From: Gemmatimonadales bacterium
GTDB lineage: Bacteria > Gemmatimonadota > Gemmatimonadetes > Gemmatimonadales > GWC2-71-9
Reading direction: 5' to 3'
Assembly: GCA_025928645.1 (NCBI GenBank)
Contig: JAICJD010000015.1
Location: forward strand, 1-36,054
Length of the DNA: 36,054 nucleotides
Shown here: one piece after another, positions 1-8,447 of the stretch
How the letters are laid out: each line of letters starts with the position of its first letter
Position numbering within the stretch: the stretch's first letter is position 1
Notes under the pieces: generated by a model
Database searches by the model: none
Told to the model about the DNA's origin: nothing
Seen by the model: only the letters and a program-made list of their open reading frames with translations
Position numbers and translations under genes: made by a program

Positions 1-1008
1 GCGGAGACCGACACCATCGGTCTCGGCTACACCGCGACGCGCACGGATGCGCAGCTCCGACTGGCCCTCCGGTCCCGTGAGGACGGGACCGGGAGCGGGC
101 TCGATCTCGTCTACGCGCGCTCGGCGTGGGACGGCGCGGGCGTCGACCAGCAGAACAACCAGCTCGGCGGGCGCCTGATGTACCGCACGCCGGTGCTCTC
201 GCTCGGCGCGTCGGGGTTTCATCGGACGCGGTGGACGCCTCTCGATCTCCGCGCCAACCTCGGGTTCGCACCGGCCGGCCCCGTGTCGGCCAGCGTCGAG
301 GGCATCCTGCAGCATCACTTCGGCGGGCGCACCAGCCGATCCGTGTCGCTCGCGGCCGGTCTCTCGCCGGTGCCCGGCCTGGCGCTGACCGGAACGGCGC
401 GCCTGGGAGATCTGGTCGCGGCACCGTCGATCCTCGCGGACACGGCGCAGCGCGTGCGGGATTTCGAGGCGCAGCTCGGATGGAACCGCGCACGGCTCGG
501 GTTTACGCTGGCATACACCCGGACGTCGGCGTTCAGCCCGTTCGCCTTTGCCGATTTCGTGGAGATCCCGGCGCTCGCGCCGTCGGGCGACGTGGACTGG
601 CTCACCGTGACCGCGCGGCTGGCCCCGCTCAAGTGGCTCACGGTCGAGAGCTGGTACAGCGATCCGAGGAAAGGGGCGGTGGACGGGGTGCCCCCGACGC
701 ATTCGCTCACGACGGCGACCATTCGGTCCAAGTTCTGGCGGCAGTTTCCCAGCGGCATCTTCGATCTCAAGCTGCAGCTCGGGATGGAGGCCTGGGGGCG
801 GGGAACCATCGGGCGCGACGGGACCGGCGCACCGATCAACCTCCGGGGCGCCACATTTTTCACCAGCCAGGTGGCGGTCCAGCTGCAGAGCTTCACGCTC
901 TACTGGAATCGGAACAACATCTCCGCCGCCAAGCTGACCTATGTCCCGGGCTTCGTCCTGCCGGCCTACGGCAGCAACTTCGGGGTGCGCTGGGAGTTCC
1001 TGAACTGA
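1..1008 (+). CDS. Outer-membrane beta-barrel protein, 3' part only
   Basis: The reading frame is open from base 1 to a TGA at 1006-1008, so the gene begins upstream and 335 residues are visible. The first in-frame ATG, at 178, lies inside the domain and is not the start. The protein shows alternating polar and hydrophobic strands with many aromatic residues, such as SFTLYWNRNN and LTVESWYSDP, separated by Gly/Asp/Asn-rich turns. It ends in a strand GVRWEFLN, as expected of an outer-membrane barrel, although the last residue is Asn rather than Phe or Tyr. No plug domain or TonB box is visible in the part present. The specific function and any ligand are unknown; it could be a porin-like protein or the barrel of a TonB-dependent receptor. 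It is followed by a 154-base gap and then yicC, so it probably ends its own transcription unit. Confidence 0.6.
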   Translation, partial: AETDTIGLGYTATRTDAQLRLALRSREDGTGSGLDLVYARSAWDGAGVDQQNNQLGGRLMYRTPVLSLGASGFHRTRWTPLDLRANLGFAPAGPVSASVEGILQHHFGGRTSRSVSLAAGLSPVPGLALTGTARLGDLVAAPSILADTAQRVRDFEAQLGWNRARLGFTLAYTRTSAFSPFAFADFVEIPALAPSGDVDWLTVTARLAPLKWLTVESWYSDPRKGAVDGVPPTHSLTTATIRSKFWRQFPSGIFDLKLQLGMEAWGRGTIGRDGTGAPINLRGATFFTSQVAVQLQSFTLYWNRNNISAAKLTYVPGFVLPAYGSNFGVRWEFLN

Positions 1009-1162
1009 CCGAACCGCGCTCCACAAGTATTGTCAGTTGAACGGCATACGAGTTTCGCCTCCCGCCCGATCTCAAGTCGCAATTTGCTTGATTCGATGTC
1101 CTCTACCAGTCGACCCTGATTGCGAGTAAGTTTCACGGCTTTCCCGGTCTCGTGGAGGCGCG
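1009..1162. other. Intergenic gap before yicC
   Basis: This gap of 154 bases is less GC-rich than its surroundings, especially 1020-1135. It presumably carries the promoter of the yicC-gmk-rpoZ run. TTG-containing boxes occur at 1030, 1037 and 1084-1093, but none has a good TA-rich box 17 bases downstream, so no promoter is called. No terminator hairpin was found after the barrel gene. Confidence 0.4.
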
Positions 1163-2038
1163 GTGCCCAACAGCATGACGGGGTTCGGCGCGGCGGAGGG
1201 CCCCGTGGCCGGCGGACGTCTCCGGATCGAGATCCGGACAGTCAACCACCGCTACTTCAATCTCGCGTCCAAGCTGTCAGGGGACCTCGCGTCGCTCGAG
1301 GGCGAGCTGCGCGAGCGCCTGCGGCGCGAGTTCGATCGCGGGCACGTGGCGGTGCAGGCGCGATGGACCGAGCTCCCTCCGCGGGCGGCCGGCTTCACGG
1401 TGGACCTGGACCGCGCGCGCCTCGTCGCGAATCGCCTGCGCGACCTGCAGGCGGCGCTCGCGCTCCCGGGTGAAGTCACGGTGGAGCTTGTGGCGCGGCA
1501 GCCCGAAGTCGTCTCGCTGGGCTCCGACGCTGACGCGCCGGCGGCGTGGTCGGAGGTCGAGCCGGTGGTGGCCCAGGCGGCGGCGGACTGCCGGGCCATG
1601 CGGGCCCGCGAAGGCGAGGCGCTCGCCGCCGAGCTCCGGCATCGGGTCGAGCTGCTCGAGCGGGCCGCCGCGGTCGTCGCCGAGCGCGCGCCCGAGCGCC
1701 TGGTGCGCGAGCGTGACCGGCTCAGGGCCGCGGTGGCCGAGCTGCTCGACGGCCGCGTGGCGGACGAGACGCGGCTGGCGCAGGAGATCGCGTTTCAGGC
1801 CGACCGGCTCGACATCACCGAGGAGCTGGTGCGTCTGCGCGCGCACGTCGACGCGGTGCGCGCGGCGCTCGCGTCGGACCGGCCGGTCGGCAAGCAGCTC
1901 GGCTTCCTGGCCCAGGAGCTCGGCCGCGAGGTGAACACCATCGGCTCGAAGGCGAACGACGCCGAGATCGCACAGCAGGTGATCGCAATGAAGGGCGAAC
2001 TGGAAAAGTTCCGGGAACAGCTCGAGAACCTCGAGTGA
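1163..2038 (+). CDS. yicC: YicC/YloC family endoribonuclease
   Basis: This 291-residue protein matches the YicC/YloC family in length (about 290) and layout. The N-terminal MTGFG motif lies at residues 4-8 (NSMTGFGAAEG), followed by IEIRTVNHRYF. The conserved C-terminal block includes GKQLGFLAQELGREVNTIGSKA and ends in a helix, EKFREQLENLE. Members are stress-linked endoribonucleases in E. coli and B. subtilis; the exact substrate here is unknown. The GTG start at 1163 follows a GGAGG Shine-Dalgarno site at 1154-1158. The stop codon overlaps the GTG start of gmk as GTGA. The yicC-gmk-rpoZ-coaBC order is widely conserved in bacteria, which supports the call. Confidence 0.93.
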   Translation: MPNSMTGFGAAEGPVAGGRLRIEIRTVNHRYFNLASKLSGDLASLEGELRERLRREFDRGHVAVQARWTELPPRAAGFTVDLDRARLVANRLRDLQAALALPGEVTVELVARQPEVVSLGSDADAPAAWSEVEPVVAQAAADCRAMRAREGEALAAELRHRVELLERAAAVVAERAPERLVRERDRLRAAVAELLDGRVADETRLAQEIAFQADRLDITEELVRLRAHVDAVRAALASDRPVGKQLGFLAQELGREVNTIGSKANDAEIAQQVIAMKGELEKFREQLENLE

Positions 2039-2679
2039 AGCCGTTCCTGCTCGTCCTGTCGTCGCCGTCGGGCGGCGGGAAGACCTCCATCGCCAGGAGT
2101 CTGCTGCGGGCGCGCGACGATCTGGCCTACTCGGTGTCGGCCACGACCCGGCCGCGCCGCGAGGGCGAGCAGGAGGGGGTGGACTACCACTTCCTGTCGC
2201 GCGAGGAGTTCGAGCGGCGCGTTGCCGCCGGCGAGTTCCTGGAGTGGGCCACCTACGCCGGGAACCTGTACGGCACCCTGCGCGCGGAGATCGACCGGAT
2301 CTTCGGCCGCGGGCGCACGGCGGTGCTCGACGTCGAGATCGAGGGCGCGCGGCAGATCCGCGCGAGCTTCCCGAACTCGCTTCACCTGTTCGTGCTGCCG
2401 CCGTCGGCCGACGTGCTGGTGGGCCGGCTCGCCGGACGGAACACGGAGCCCGCGGCGGTGATCCGCGAGCGGATCGCGCGCGCGGCGGACGAGCTGGGCG
2501 CGGTGGCCGAGTATGACTACGCCCTCGTGAACCAGGACCTGGTCATCGCGGTGGCGCAGGTGGCCGCGATTCTCGACGCGGAGGCACGGCGGGTCAGCCG
2601 CCAGGAAGGGCTCATGCCGTTCATCGAGCGGCTCCGGCGCGAGGTCAGCGCCGCGGCCCTCCGTATCGGAGCCGATTGA
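2035..2679 (+). CDS. gmk: Guanylate kinase
   Basis: The enzyme phosphorylates GMP to GDP with ATP in purine nucleotide metabolism, in the cytoplasm. The 214-residue product has a P-loop near the N-terminus (SSPSGGGKTS, residues 9-18). It also has the GMP-binding block VSATTRPRREGEQEGVDYHFLSR split over residues 35-57, including the typical TTRPRR and the GVDYHF segment, then GEFLEWATYAGNLYGT and the DVEIEGARQIR segment. Length fits the family (about 205). The start is the GTG at 2035, which overlaps the yicC stop by four bases, indicating translational coupling. No key residue appears to be missing. Confidence 0.97.
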   Translation: MKPFLLVLSSPSGGGKTSIARSLLRARDDLAYSVSATTRPRREGEQEGVDYHFLSREEFERRVAAGEFLEWATYAGNLYGTLRAEIDRIFGRGRTAVLDVEIEGARQIRASFPNSLHLFVLPPSADVLVGRLAGRNTEPAAVIRERIARAADELGAVAEYDYALVNQDLVIAVAQVAAILDAEARRVSRQEGLMPFIERLRREVSAAALRIGAD

Positions 2680-2700
2680 CCGAACCCTGAAGGAGCACGC

Positions 2701-2913
2701 ATGCGGATCACGACCCCGTCGGAAGTGGCTCACCAGGCCGGGAACAAGTACCTCGGCGTTCTGGTCGCGGCCAAGTTCGCGCGGTACCTGAACGAGTTTC
2801 CCAAGGACCAGCTCGCCGGCAGCGGCGAGAAGCTGACGACGCAGGCGCTGCAGTCGCTGGTCGACGGCGAGCTCAACTACAAGCTCGTCCGGCGTCGCCG
2901 CTCCGAAGCGTGA
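2701..2913 (+). CDS. rpoZ: RNA polymerase omega subunit
   Basis: This small 70-residue protein lies directly after gmk, the usual place for rpoZ. It carries an omega-like core (AGNKYLGVLVAAKFARYLNEF, residues 12-32, written here in part: NKYLGVLVAAKFARYL), followed by LTTQALQSLVDGELNYKLVRR. Omega binds the beta-prime subunit and assists RNA polymerase assembly. An AAGGAG Shine-Dalgarno site at 2690-2695 supports the ATG at 2701. The protein is short and divergent, so the gmk-rpoZ-coaBC context carries much of the weight. Its stop overlaps the coaBC GTG start as GTGA. Confidence 0.88.
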   Translation: MRITTPSEVAHQAGNKYLGVLVAAKFARYLNEFPKDQLAGSGEKLTTQALQSLVDGELNYKLVRRRRSEA

Positions 2914-4115
2914 GCGTATGGGCCGGCCGCCGGGTGGTCCTCGGCGTGTCGGGCGGCATCGCCTGTTATAAGAGCTGCACGCTGGCCCGCCGGCTCACCG
3001 AGGCGGGCGCGCAGGTGGACGTGGTGCTGACGCAGGCCGCGGCGGAATTCATCCGGCCGCCCACCTTCGAGGCGCTCACCGGGCGCCCCGTTCTCGGCTC
3101 GCTGTGGGAGCCGGGCGGGGCGCTGTCGCACGTTCGGCTCGGACACGCCGCCGACCTGGTGATCGTCGCGCCCGCCACGGCGCATCTCGTTGCGCGCCTG
3201 GCGCAGGGCCTGGCCGACGATCTCCTCACCACGCTGCTGCTCGCCGCCACCGCCCCGGTGCTCCTCGCGCCCGCCATGAACGACGAGATGTACGCCCACC
3301 CGCAGACACGCGCGAACCTCGAGCGCCTCGCGGCCCGCGGCATCGCCCTGGTCGGGCCGGAGGTCGGCGCGCTGGCGGAGGGTCCCTCCGAGCGCCCCGG
3401 GCGTATGAGCGAGCCCGAGATCATCATGGCCCACGCCGCCCGCTGCCTTCGCGGGACCGCGGGCCCGCTGCGAGGCCGGCGCGTGGTCGTGACCGCCGGT
3501 CCGACGCGCGAGAGCATCGATCCGGTCCGGGTCGTGACCAACCGCTCGAGCGGCAAGATGGGCTATCGGGTGGCTGAGGCGGCCTGGGAGCGCGGGGCGG
3601 ATGTCGTGCTGATCACGGGACCCGTCGCGCTGCCGGCGCCGGTCGGCGTGCGGGTGATGCGGGTCGAAACCACGACCGAGCTCGAGGCCGCGGTGCGCGA
3701 GGCGCTCCCGGCCGCCGACGTGCTCGTCATGGCCGCGGCGCCGGCCGACTTCCGGCCGAGCGATCCGAGCGACAGCAAGCGCGCCCGCCACGACGGCGCG
3801 CTCGCGGTGCCGATGGAGCCGACGGTCGACATCCTGAGCGCCACCCGAAGCGAGCGCCGCGCCGGCAGCGTCATCGTCGGGTTCGCGCTCGAGACGGGCG
3901 ACGCGATGGCAAAGGGGCGAGCCAAGCTCGAGCGCAAGGACCTCGATCTGATCGTGGTGAACGACGCGCTCGAGCCGGGCGCGGGGTTCGACGTGGAGAC
4001 CAACCGTGTCGCGCTACTCGACCGGGAAGGGACCGCGCGCATTCTGCCGCTGCAGTCCAAGCGTCAGGTCGCCGAAGGCATACTCGACGCGGTGGAGCGT
4101 ATCCTTGGGCGATGA
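2910..4115 (+). CDS. coaBC: Bifunctional phosphopantothenoylcysteine decarboxylase / phosphopantothenate-cysteine ligase
   Basis: CoaBC performs two steps of coenzyme A synthesis: ligation of cysteine to 4'-phosphopantothenate and decarboxylation to 4'-phosphopantetheine. In this 401-residue protein the N-terminal flavoprotein half has VSGGIACYKS (residues 13-22), the SHVRLG motif with the catalytic His at 74, and PAMNDEMY with Asn124. The C-terminal ligase half begins near residue 190 with VTAGPTRESIDPVR and TNRSSGKMGY. The segment that reads ACG before GPGRM in E. coli Dfp, containing a redox Cys, reads LAEG before RPGRM here, so that Cys is absent. The GTG start at 2910 overlaps the rpoZ stop. 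The last 11 bases overlap the next gene if that gene uses the TTG at 4105. Confidence 0.96.
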   Translation: MSVWAGRRVVLGVSGGIACYKSCTLARRLTEAGAQVDVVLTQAAAEFIRPPTFEALTGRPVLGSLWEPGGALSHVRLGHAADLVIVAPATAHLVARLAQGLADDLLTTLLLAATAPVLLAPAMNDEMYAHPQTRANLERLAARGIALVGPEVGALAEGPSERPGRMSEPEIIMAHAARCLRGTAGPLRGRRVVVTAGPTRESIDPVRVVTNRSSGKMGYRVAEAAWERGADVVLITGPVALPAPVGVRVMRVETTTELEAAVREALPAADVLVMAAAPADFRPSDPSDSKRARHDGALAVPMEPTVDILSATRSERRAGSVIVGFALETGDAMAKGRAKLERKDLDLIVVNDALEPGAGFDVETNRVALLDREGTARILPLQSKRQVAEGILDAVERILGR

Positions 4116-4857
4116 GTGGCGGCGTTATCTTGCGCAGCAGGCCGAGCTCGGCGGCGCCGAGGTGATCCTGGGCGCGCCCGCGGCTGCTCCGACCGCGTCC
4201 GGCGCCGACCAGGAGCCGCGGTGGAAGCGCGGTGCCCCGCCGATTCCGGGTCCGGGCCTCGTGGTGCTTTCCCCGGCACCGGTGCTTCTGGGCAACGACC
4301 TCGGGGCGCTCCCGACGCTCGACGCGGTGGCCGAGCGCATCCGGACGACGTACTGCTGCGACCTGTGTCCTAACCGGACGAACGCGGTCCCCGGTGAGGG
4401 CAATCCGCGGGCCCGGTTGTTTCTCGTCGGGGAAGGACCCGGTGCCACCGAGGACGCGACCGGCCGTCCGTTCGTGGGGCAGGCGGGCCAGCTGCTCGAC
4501 ACGATCCTCGAGGCTATTGATGTCCCGCGATCTTTGGTGTACATCACCAACATCGTGAAGTGCCGTCCGCCCCAGAATCGAAAGCCCTTGCCGGATGAGA
4601 TCGCCGCCTGCATCCCCTATCTCCACCGCCAACTCGAGCTCGTCGCGCCGAAGGTGATTCTCGCGATGGGCGGGACCGCCGGCGAGGCCATGCTCGGCGT
4701 GAGGAAGAGCCTGGGGGATCTCCGCGGCAAGGTGCACACGTTCAACGGCATTCCGCTGGTCGTGACGTACCATCCCGCGGCGCTGCTGCGCAACCCGAAC
4801 TGGAAGAAGCCGACCTGGGATGACGTCCGTATCGCCCGACAACTACTCGACCGTTGA
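4105..4857 (+). CDS. Uracil-DNA glycosylase, family 4 (iron-sulfur type)
   Basis: Family 4 uracil-DNA glycosylases remove uracil from DNA, starting base-excision repair. The motif GEGPGATEDATGRPFVGQAG matches the family 4 GEAPG active-site segment, and HPAALLRNP is the second motif. Four cysteines fit a 4Fe-4S cluster: C85 and C88 (CDLC), C153 (KCRPP) and C169 (ACIPYL). The frame is open further upstream, to an ATG at 4006 inside coaBC, but that would add a stretch unlike the family. The TTG at 4105 follows GGTGGAG (4091-4097) at good spacing and gives MGDEWRRYLAQQ, a typical beginning, so 250 residues are called. A low-complexity Ala/Pro linker separates the N-terminal helix from the catalytic domain. 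The 3' end overlaps dnaB by 38 bases. Confidence 0.93.
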   Translation: MGDEWRRYLAQQAELGGAEVILGAPAAAPTASGADQEPRWKRGAPPIPGPGLVVLSPAPVLLGNDLGALPTLDAVAERIRTTYCCDLCPNRTNAVPGEGNPRARLFLVGEGPGATEDATGRPFVGQAGQLLDTILEAIDVPRSLVYITNIVKCRPPQNRKPLPDEIAACIPYLHRQLELVAPKVILAMGGTAGEAMLGVRKSLGDLRGKVHTFNGIPLVVTYHPAALLRNPNWKKPTWDDVRIARQLLDR

Positions 4858-6196
4858 CACCTACGTCGGCCGCTCGGCGCCGTGGAGCGCCGAGGCCGAG
4901 CAGGCGGTGCTGGCGGCGATGCTGCTCGACCAGGACGCGGCGCTGCGGGCCGCGGAGCTGGTGGACGACGGGATGTTCTACCGCGAGGGGCACCGCCGCC
5001 TGTTTCGGGCGATGCTGGCGCTCACCGAGCGGCGCGTGGTCATCGACCACATCACGCTGCGCGACGAGCTGCTGCGCCGGGGCGACCTCGAGGCCGCCGG
5101 CGGGCTCGAGTATCTCGCCGAGCTGGTGGACGCGGTGCCCACCGCGGCCAACCTCGAGTTCCACGCCAAGATCGTCCGCGACAAGGCCATCCTCCGGCGG
5201 CTGATCGAAGCCAGCACCTCCATCATCACCGAAGCCTACGACGGACGCTCGACGGCGGTGGACCTGCTCGACGTCGCCGAGTCCCGCATTTTCCATATCT
5301 CCCAGCAGCGCGGCAACGACGGGTTCACCCGCATCAAGGAGATGCTGTGGCCCACGATGGAACGCATCGAAACGCTCCAGCGGAGCGGCAAAGCGATTAC
5401 CGGGGTGCCGAGTGGGTTTCTAGATTTGGACTCGCTGACGTCGGGCTTTCAGGCCTCCGAGCTGGTGGTGGTCGCGGCCCGGCCGTCCATGGGAAAGACG
5501 GCGTTCTGCCTCAACCTCGCGGCGCATGCGGCCAGCGAAGGGCAGGGGGTCGCCATCTTCTCGCTGGAAATGTCGAAGGAGTCGCTGGTCCAGCGCATGC
5601 TCACCGCCACGGCGCGGGTGGACAGCCATCGGGTGCGGCAGGGCACGCTGCGCGATTCGGACTTCACCCAGCTGGCCCGCGCGGCCGGCATCCTGCAAAC
5701 GTACCAGCTCTGGATCGACGACACGCCGTCGCTCACGCTGCTCGAGATGCGCTCGAAGGCCCGGCGGCTCAAGATCGACAACGATCTCCGGCTCGTCATC
5801 GTGGACTATCTCCAGCTCATGCGGAGCCCCGACTACGCGGAGAACCGGGTGCAGGAAATCTCCGACATCTCGCGCTCGCTCAAGGCGCTGGCGCGCGAGC
5901 TGGAAATCCCGGTCATCGCGCTGTCCCAGCTCTCGCGCGCGTCGGAGCAGCGGGGCGGCGAGCGGAAGCCCATCCTGTCCGACCTGAGAGACTCCGGCGC
6001 CATCGAGCAGGACGCCGACCTCGTCATCTTCATCCATCGCCCCGAGTACTACGACCGGGAAGACGAATCCAAGCGCGGGCTCGCGGAGATCATGCTGGCC
6101 AAGAACCGCAACGGCCCAACCGGCGACGTGCAGCTCCGCTTCGTGCGGGAGTACACCCGGTTCGACAACTTGTCGGGCAGAGAGGATCCGGAGTGA
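4820..6196 (+). CDS. dnaB: Replicative DNA helicase
   Basis: DnaB is the hexameric 5'-3' helicase that unwinds DNA at the replication fork. The 458-residue protein has the N-terminal DnaB domain (from PWSAEAEQAVLAAMLLD) and the RecA-like C-terminal motor. The Walker A motif is ARPSMGKTAF (about residues 218-227). The Walker B segment is LVIVDYLQLM, and further helicase motifs are ALSQLSRASEQR, LSDLRDSGAIEQDAD and FIHRPEYY. Length agrees with the family and no intein is present. The ATG at 4820 lies inside the end of the glycosylase gene. No other ATG or GTG is available close to the conserved N-terminus, so the overlap is probably real. The gene is followed by a repeat-bearing gap before radA. 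Confidence 0.97.
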   Translation: MTSVSPDNYSTVDTYVGRSAPWSAEAEQAVLAAMLLDQDAALRAAELVDDGMFYREGHRRLFRAMLALTERRVVIDHITLRDELLRRGDLEAAGGLEYLAELVDAVPTAANLEFHAKIVRDKAILRRLIEASTSIITEAYDGRSTAVDLLDVAESRIFHISQQRGNDGFTRIKEMLWPTMERIETLQRSGKAITGVPSGFLDLDSLTSGFQASELVVVAARPSMGKTAFCLNLAAHAASEGQGVAIFSLEMSKESLVQRMLTATARVDSHRVRQGTLRDSDFTQLARAAGILQTYQLWIDDTPSLTLLEMRSKARRLKIDNDLRLVIVDYLQLMRSPDYAENRVQEISDISRSLKALARELEIPVIALSQLSRASEQRGGERKPILSDLRDSGAIEQDADLVIFIHRPEYYDREDESKRGLAEIMLAKNRNGPTGDVQLRFVREYTRFDNLSGREDPE

Positions 6197-6380
6197 GCGG
6201 GCTCGGGGAGCGGGTGATACGGATCAGTGAGCGGGTCATCCGCGTTCTTCATCCCGAGCGGAGCGAGGGACCTTGCTCGACTATCCGGACCGCGGCCACG
6301 GTCGGTGACCAGGAGAGAAGGTCCCTCGCTGCGCTCGGGATGAAGCGGGGGCGCCCGCTCGCCGGCTCGCCCGCTCGCCC
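6193..6380. repeat. Palindromic intergenic repeat with nested short repeats
   Basis: The core is an inverted repeat with 27-base arms at 6248-6274 and 6318-6344. They match at 26 of 27 positions and are separated by 43 bases. The arm core is CATCCCGAGCGGAGCGAGGG. Outside the core, GAGCGGGTGATACG (6208-6221) and GAGCGGGTCATCCG (6229-6242) form a near-direct repeat on the left. GCCCGCTCGCC occurs twice on the right (6353-6363 and 6369-6379), roughly as the complement of the left motif. A transcript could fold into a long hairpin between dnaB and radA. The arm sequence resembles a dispersed palindromic element that I recall from high-GC environmental bacteria; this is memory, not a search. No other copy was noticed in the window. 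Confidence 0.85.
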
Positions 6381-6394
6381 GACCGCCTGTCCCA

Positions 6395-7768
6395 ATGCCT
6401 AAGCCCAAGTCCGTCTACCGCTGCACCGAGTGCGGCCACGAACATCCCAAGTGGGTCGGCCGCTGCGAGGCGTGCGGCGCCTGGAATGCCGTGGCCGAGG
6501 AACCGGTCGTGGTGCGGGCGCCGGTTCGGGGCGCGAGCAAGCGGGCGGCAGGCGCGCACGCGGCCGGGCCGCCCCCGGCGCGGCTGCGGGAGGTGGCCGC
6601 GCGCCCGCTGGAGCGCTGGCGGACGGGACTGCCCGAGTTCGACTTCGTCCTGGGCGGGGGCATCGTCCCCGGCTCGATGAGCCTGATCGGCGGCGAGCCC
6701 GGCATCGGCAAGTCGACCCTGCTGCTGCAGGCGGCCGCCCGGCTCGAAGCGGGCGGACGCACCGTGCTCTACGCGAGCGGCGAGGAGTCGCCCGACCAGA
6801 TCCGCCTCCGGGCCGATCGCCTGGTGGACGAGGACGCGGGCGCCGTGCACGTGCTGGGCGAAACCCGCCTCGAAGCCATCCTCGGCGCCGCCGCCGCGGC
6901 GCGGGCCGACCTCGTGGTCATCGATTCCATCCAGACCGTCTATACCGAGGCGCTCGAGAGCGCCCCCGGCAACGTCGGGCAGGTGCGCGAGTGCTCCGGG
7001 CAGCTCATGCGGTTCGCCAAGGAAACCGGCACCGCGGTGGTCGTCGTCGGGCACGTCACCAAGGGCGGCGGCATCGCGGGGCCCAAGACGCTGGAGCACA
7101 TCGTGGACACCGTGCTCTACTTCGAGGGCGAGGCCACGCTCGACTACCGGCTCCTCCGCACCACCAAGAACCGCTTCGGCTCGGTCGACGAGCTGGGCGT
7201 CTTCTCGATGACCGAGCACGGACTGGTCGCCGTGCCGAACCCGTCGGCGGTCTTCCTGGCGGCGCGCGCGGAAGGCATCAGCGGGAGCGCCGTCACGGCC
7301 CTCATGGAAGGCACCCGGCCGGTGCTGGTCGAGGTGCAGGCGCTCGCCGCGCGGTCGGGGTACGGCACTCCCCAGCGGGTTGCGACGGGGCTCGATCCGA
7401 AGCGGCTGGCCGTCCTGCTCGCGGTGCTCGAGCGCCGGGCGCAGACGTCGTTCGCCGACCTCGACGTGTTCGTGCAGGTCACGGCCGGCGTGCGCCTCAA
7501 CGAGCCCGGGTCCGACCTCGCAGTCGCGGCCGCGCTGGTCTCCAGCCTGTACAACCGTCCGGCGCCGCCGGACGTCCTGTTCCTCGGCGAGATCGGGCTC
7601 GGCGGCGAGATCCGCCCGAGCGGGGGCCTCGAGCGGCGCATCGCGGAGGCGGCCCGCCTGGGGTTCCGTCGAGTGTACGGCTCCGCACGGAGTCCGGCGC
7701 AGGTACCCGGCATCTCGGTCGTAGGTCTGGAGCACATCGAGCAGCTGGTGCGCGCGCTTGCCGCGTGA
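6395..7768 (+). CDS. radA: DNA repair protein RadA
   Basis: RadA is a RecA-like motor that helps branch migration and processing of recombination intermediates. The 457-residue protein opens with a four-Cys zinc finger (C10, C13, C24, C27; YRCTECG and GRCEACG). The ATPase domain has Walker A GGEPGIGKSTLLLQ (about residues 98-111), the RadA-specific KNRFGSVDELGVF motif (about 255), and a C-terminal Lon-protease-like domain with GVRLNEPGSDLAVAAAL and FLGEIGLGGEIRP. Length matches the family (about 455). The ATG at 6395 lies just after the palindromic repeat and no strong Shine-Dalgarno site is seen. The gene end overlaps ispD by up to 11 bases. Confidence 0.97.
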   Translation: MPKPKSVYRCTECGHEHPKWVGRCEACGAWNAVAEEPVVVRAPVRGASKRAAGAHAAGPPPARLREVAARPLERWRTGLPEFDFVLGGGIVPGSMSLIGGEPGIGKSTLLLQAAARLEAGGRTVLYASGEESPDQIRLRADRLVDEDAGAVHVLGETRLEAILGAAAAARADLVVIDSIQTVYTEALESAPGNVGQVRECSGQLMRFAKETGTAVVVVGHVTKGGGIAGPKTLEHIVDTVLYFEGEATLDYRLLRTTKNRFGSVDELGVFSMTEHGLVAVPNPSAVFLAARAEGISGSAVTALMEGTRPVLVEVQALAARSGYGTPQRVATGLDPKRLAVLLAVLERRAQTSFADLDVFVQVTAGVRLNEPGSDLAVAAALVSSLYNRPAPPDVLFLGEIGLGGEIRPSGGLERRIAEAARLGFRRVYGSARSPAQVPGISVVGLEHIEQLVRALAA

Positions 7769-8447
7769 CGTGGGCGTCATCGTGGCCGCGGCCGGGCGCG
7801 GCACCCGGCTGGGCGGCGGGCCCAAGCAGTACCAGCCGATCGGCGGCGTGCCGATGGTCCTCCGCGCCTTGCGTCCCTTCGTGTCCCACCCCGACGTGAC
7901 CCAGGTGGTCCTCGTGTTGCCGCCGGAAGACGCGGCCGCGCCGCCGGCGTTTCTCGGCAGCCTCGGCGCGGGACTCACCATCGTCGGCGGCGGCGCGGAG
8001 CGGGCCGACTCGGTGGCGGCGGGCCTCGCCGCGCTCGACCCGGCCTGCGCCACCGTGCTGGTGCACGATGCCGCGCGGCCGTTCGTCGAGCGCAGTGTGA
8101 TCGACGCCGTCATTGCCCACGCGCGCGCGGGGGAAGGTGCGGTGGCTGCCGTCCCGCTGAGCGATACGCTCAAGCAGGCCGTTCCGGGCGACGACTCGCG
8201 CGTCGCGCGGACCGTCCCGCGTGACGGGCTCTGGCGGGCGCAAACCCCGCAGGGCTTTCCGCGCGCCGTGCTGGAACGGGCCCACGCCGCGGCACGGACG
8301 GCGTCGAGCCTTCCCACCGACGATGCCGCCCTGGTCGAGCGTACCGGCGTGCCGGTGCGTCTCGTCCCCGATTCTCCGCGCAATCTCAAGGTGACCACCG
8401 CCGCCGACCTGGCCCTGGCCGAGCTGATCGCCGGGCAGGTCGAATGA
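7758..8447 (+). CDS. ispD: 2-C-methyl-D-erythritol 4-phosphate cytidylyltransferase
   Basis: IspD transfers CMP from CTP to MEP in the non-mevalonate isoprenoid pathway. The nucleotide-binding N-terminus reads VIVAAAGRGTRLGGGPKQY, followed by the family motifs VHDAARPFV, LSDTLKQA, TPQGF, PTDDAALVE and NLKVTTAADLALAE. The TTG at 7758 gives 229 residues and an 11-base overlap with radA. A GTG at 7770 (MGVIVAAAGRG) is a credible alternative start that avoids the overlap and would remove four residues. The ATG of tsaC overlaps the stop as ATGA. No ispF is present next to it. A partner MEP-pathway gene must lie elsewhere if the pathway is complete. Confidence 0.95.
   Translation: MPRDVGVIVAAAGRGTRLGGGPKQYQPIGGVPMVLRALRPFVSHPDVTQVVLVLPPEDAAAPPAFLGSLGAGLTIVGGGAERADSVAAGLAALDPACATVLVHDAARPFVERSVIDAVIAHARAGEGAVAAVPLSDTLKQAVPGDDSRVARTVPRDGLWRAQTPQGFPRAVLERAHAAARTASSLPTDDAALVERTGVPVRLVPDSPRNLKVTTAADLALAELIAGQVE

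Noticed and set aside
1009-1162. A promoter pair before yicC
   Set aside because: Several TTG boxes are present, but none has a matching -10 box at 16-18 bases.
4882-6402. Plus-strand 506-residue frame across dnaB
   Set aside because: It is the alternate frame of dnaB, rich in Arg and Gly, with no conserved motif.
6049-6408. Small frames coding for HPERSEG-type peptides in the repeat
   Set aside because: They arise from the palindromic repeat, not from a gene.
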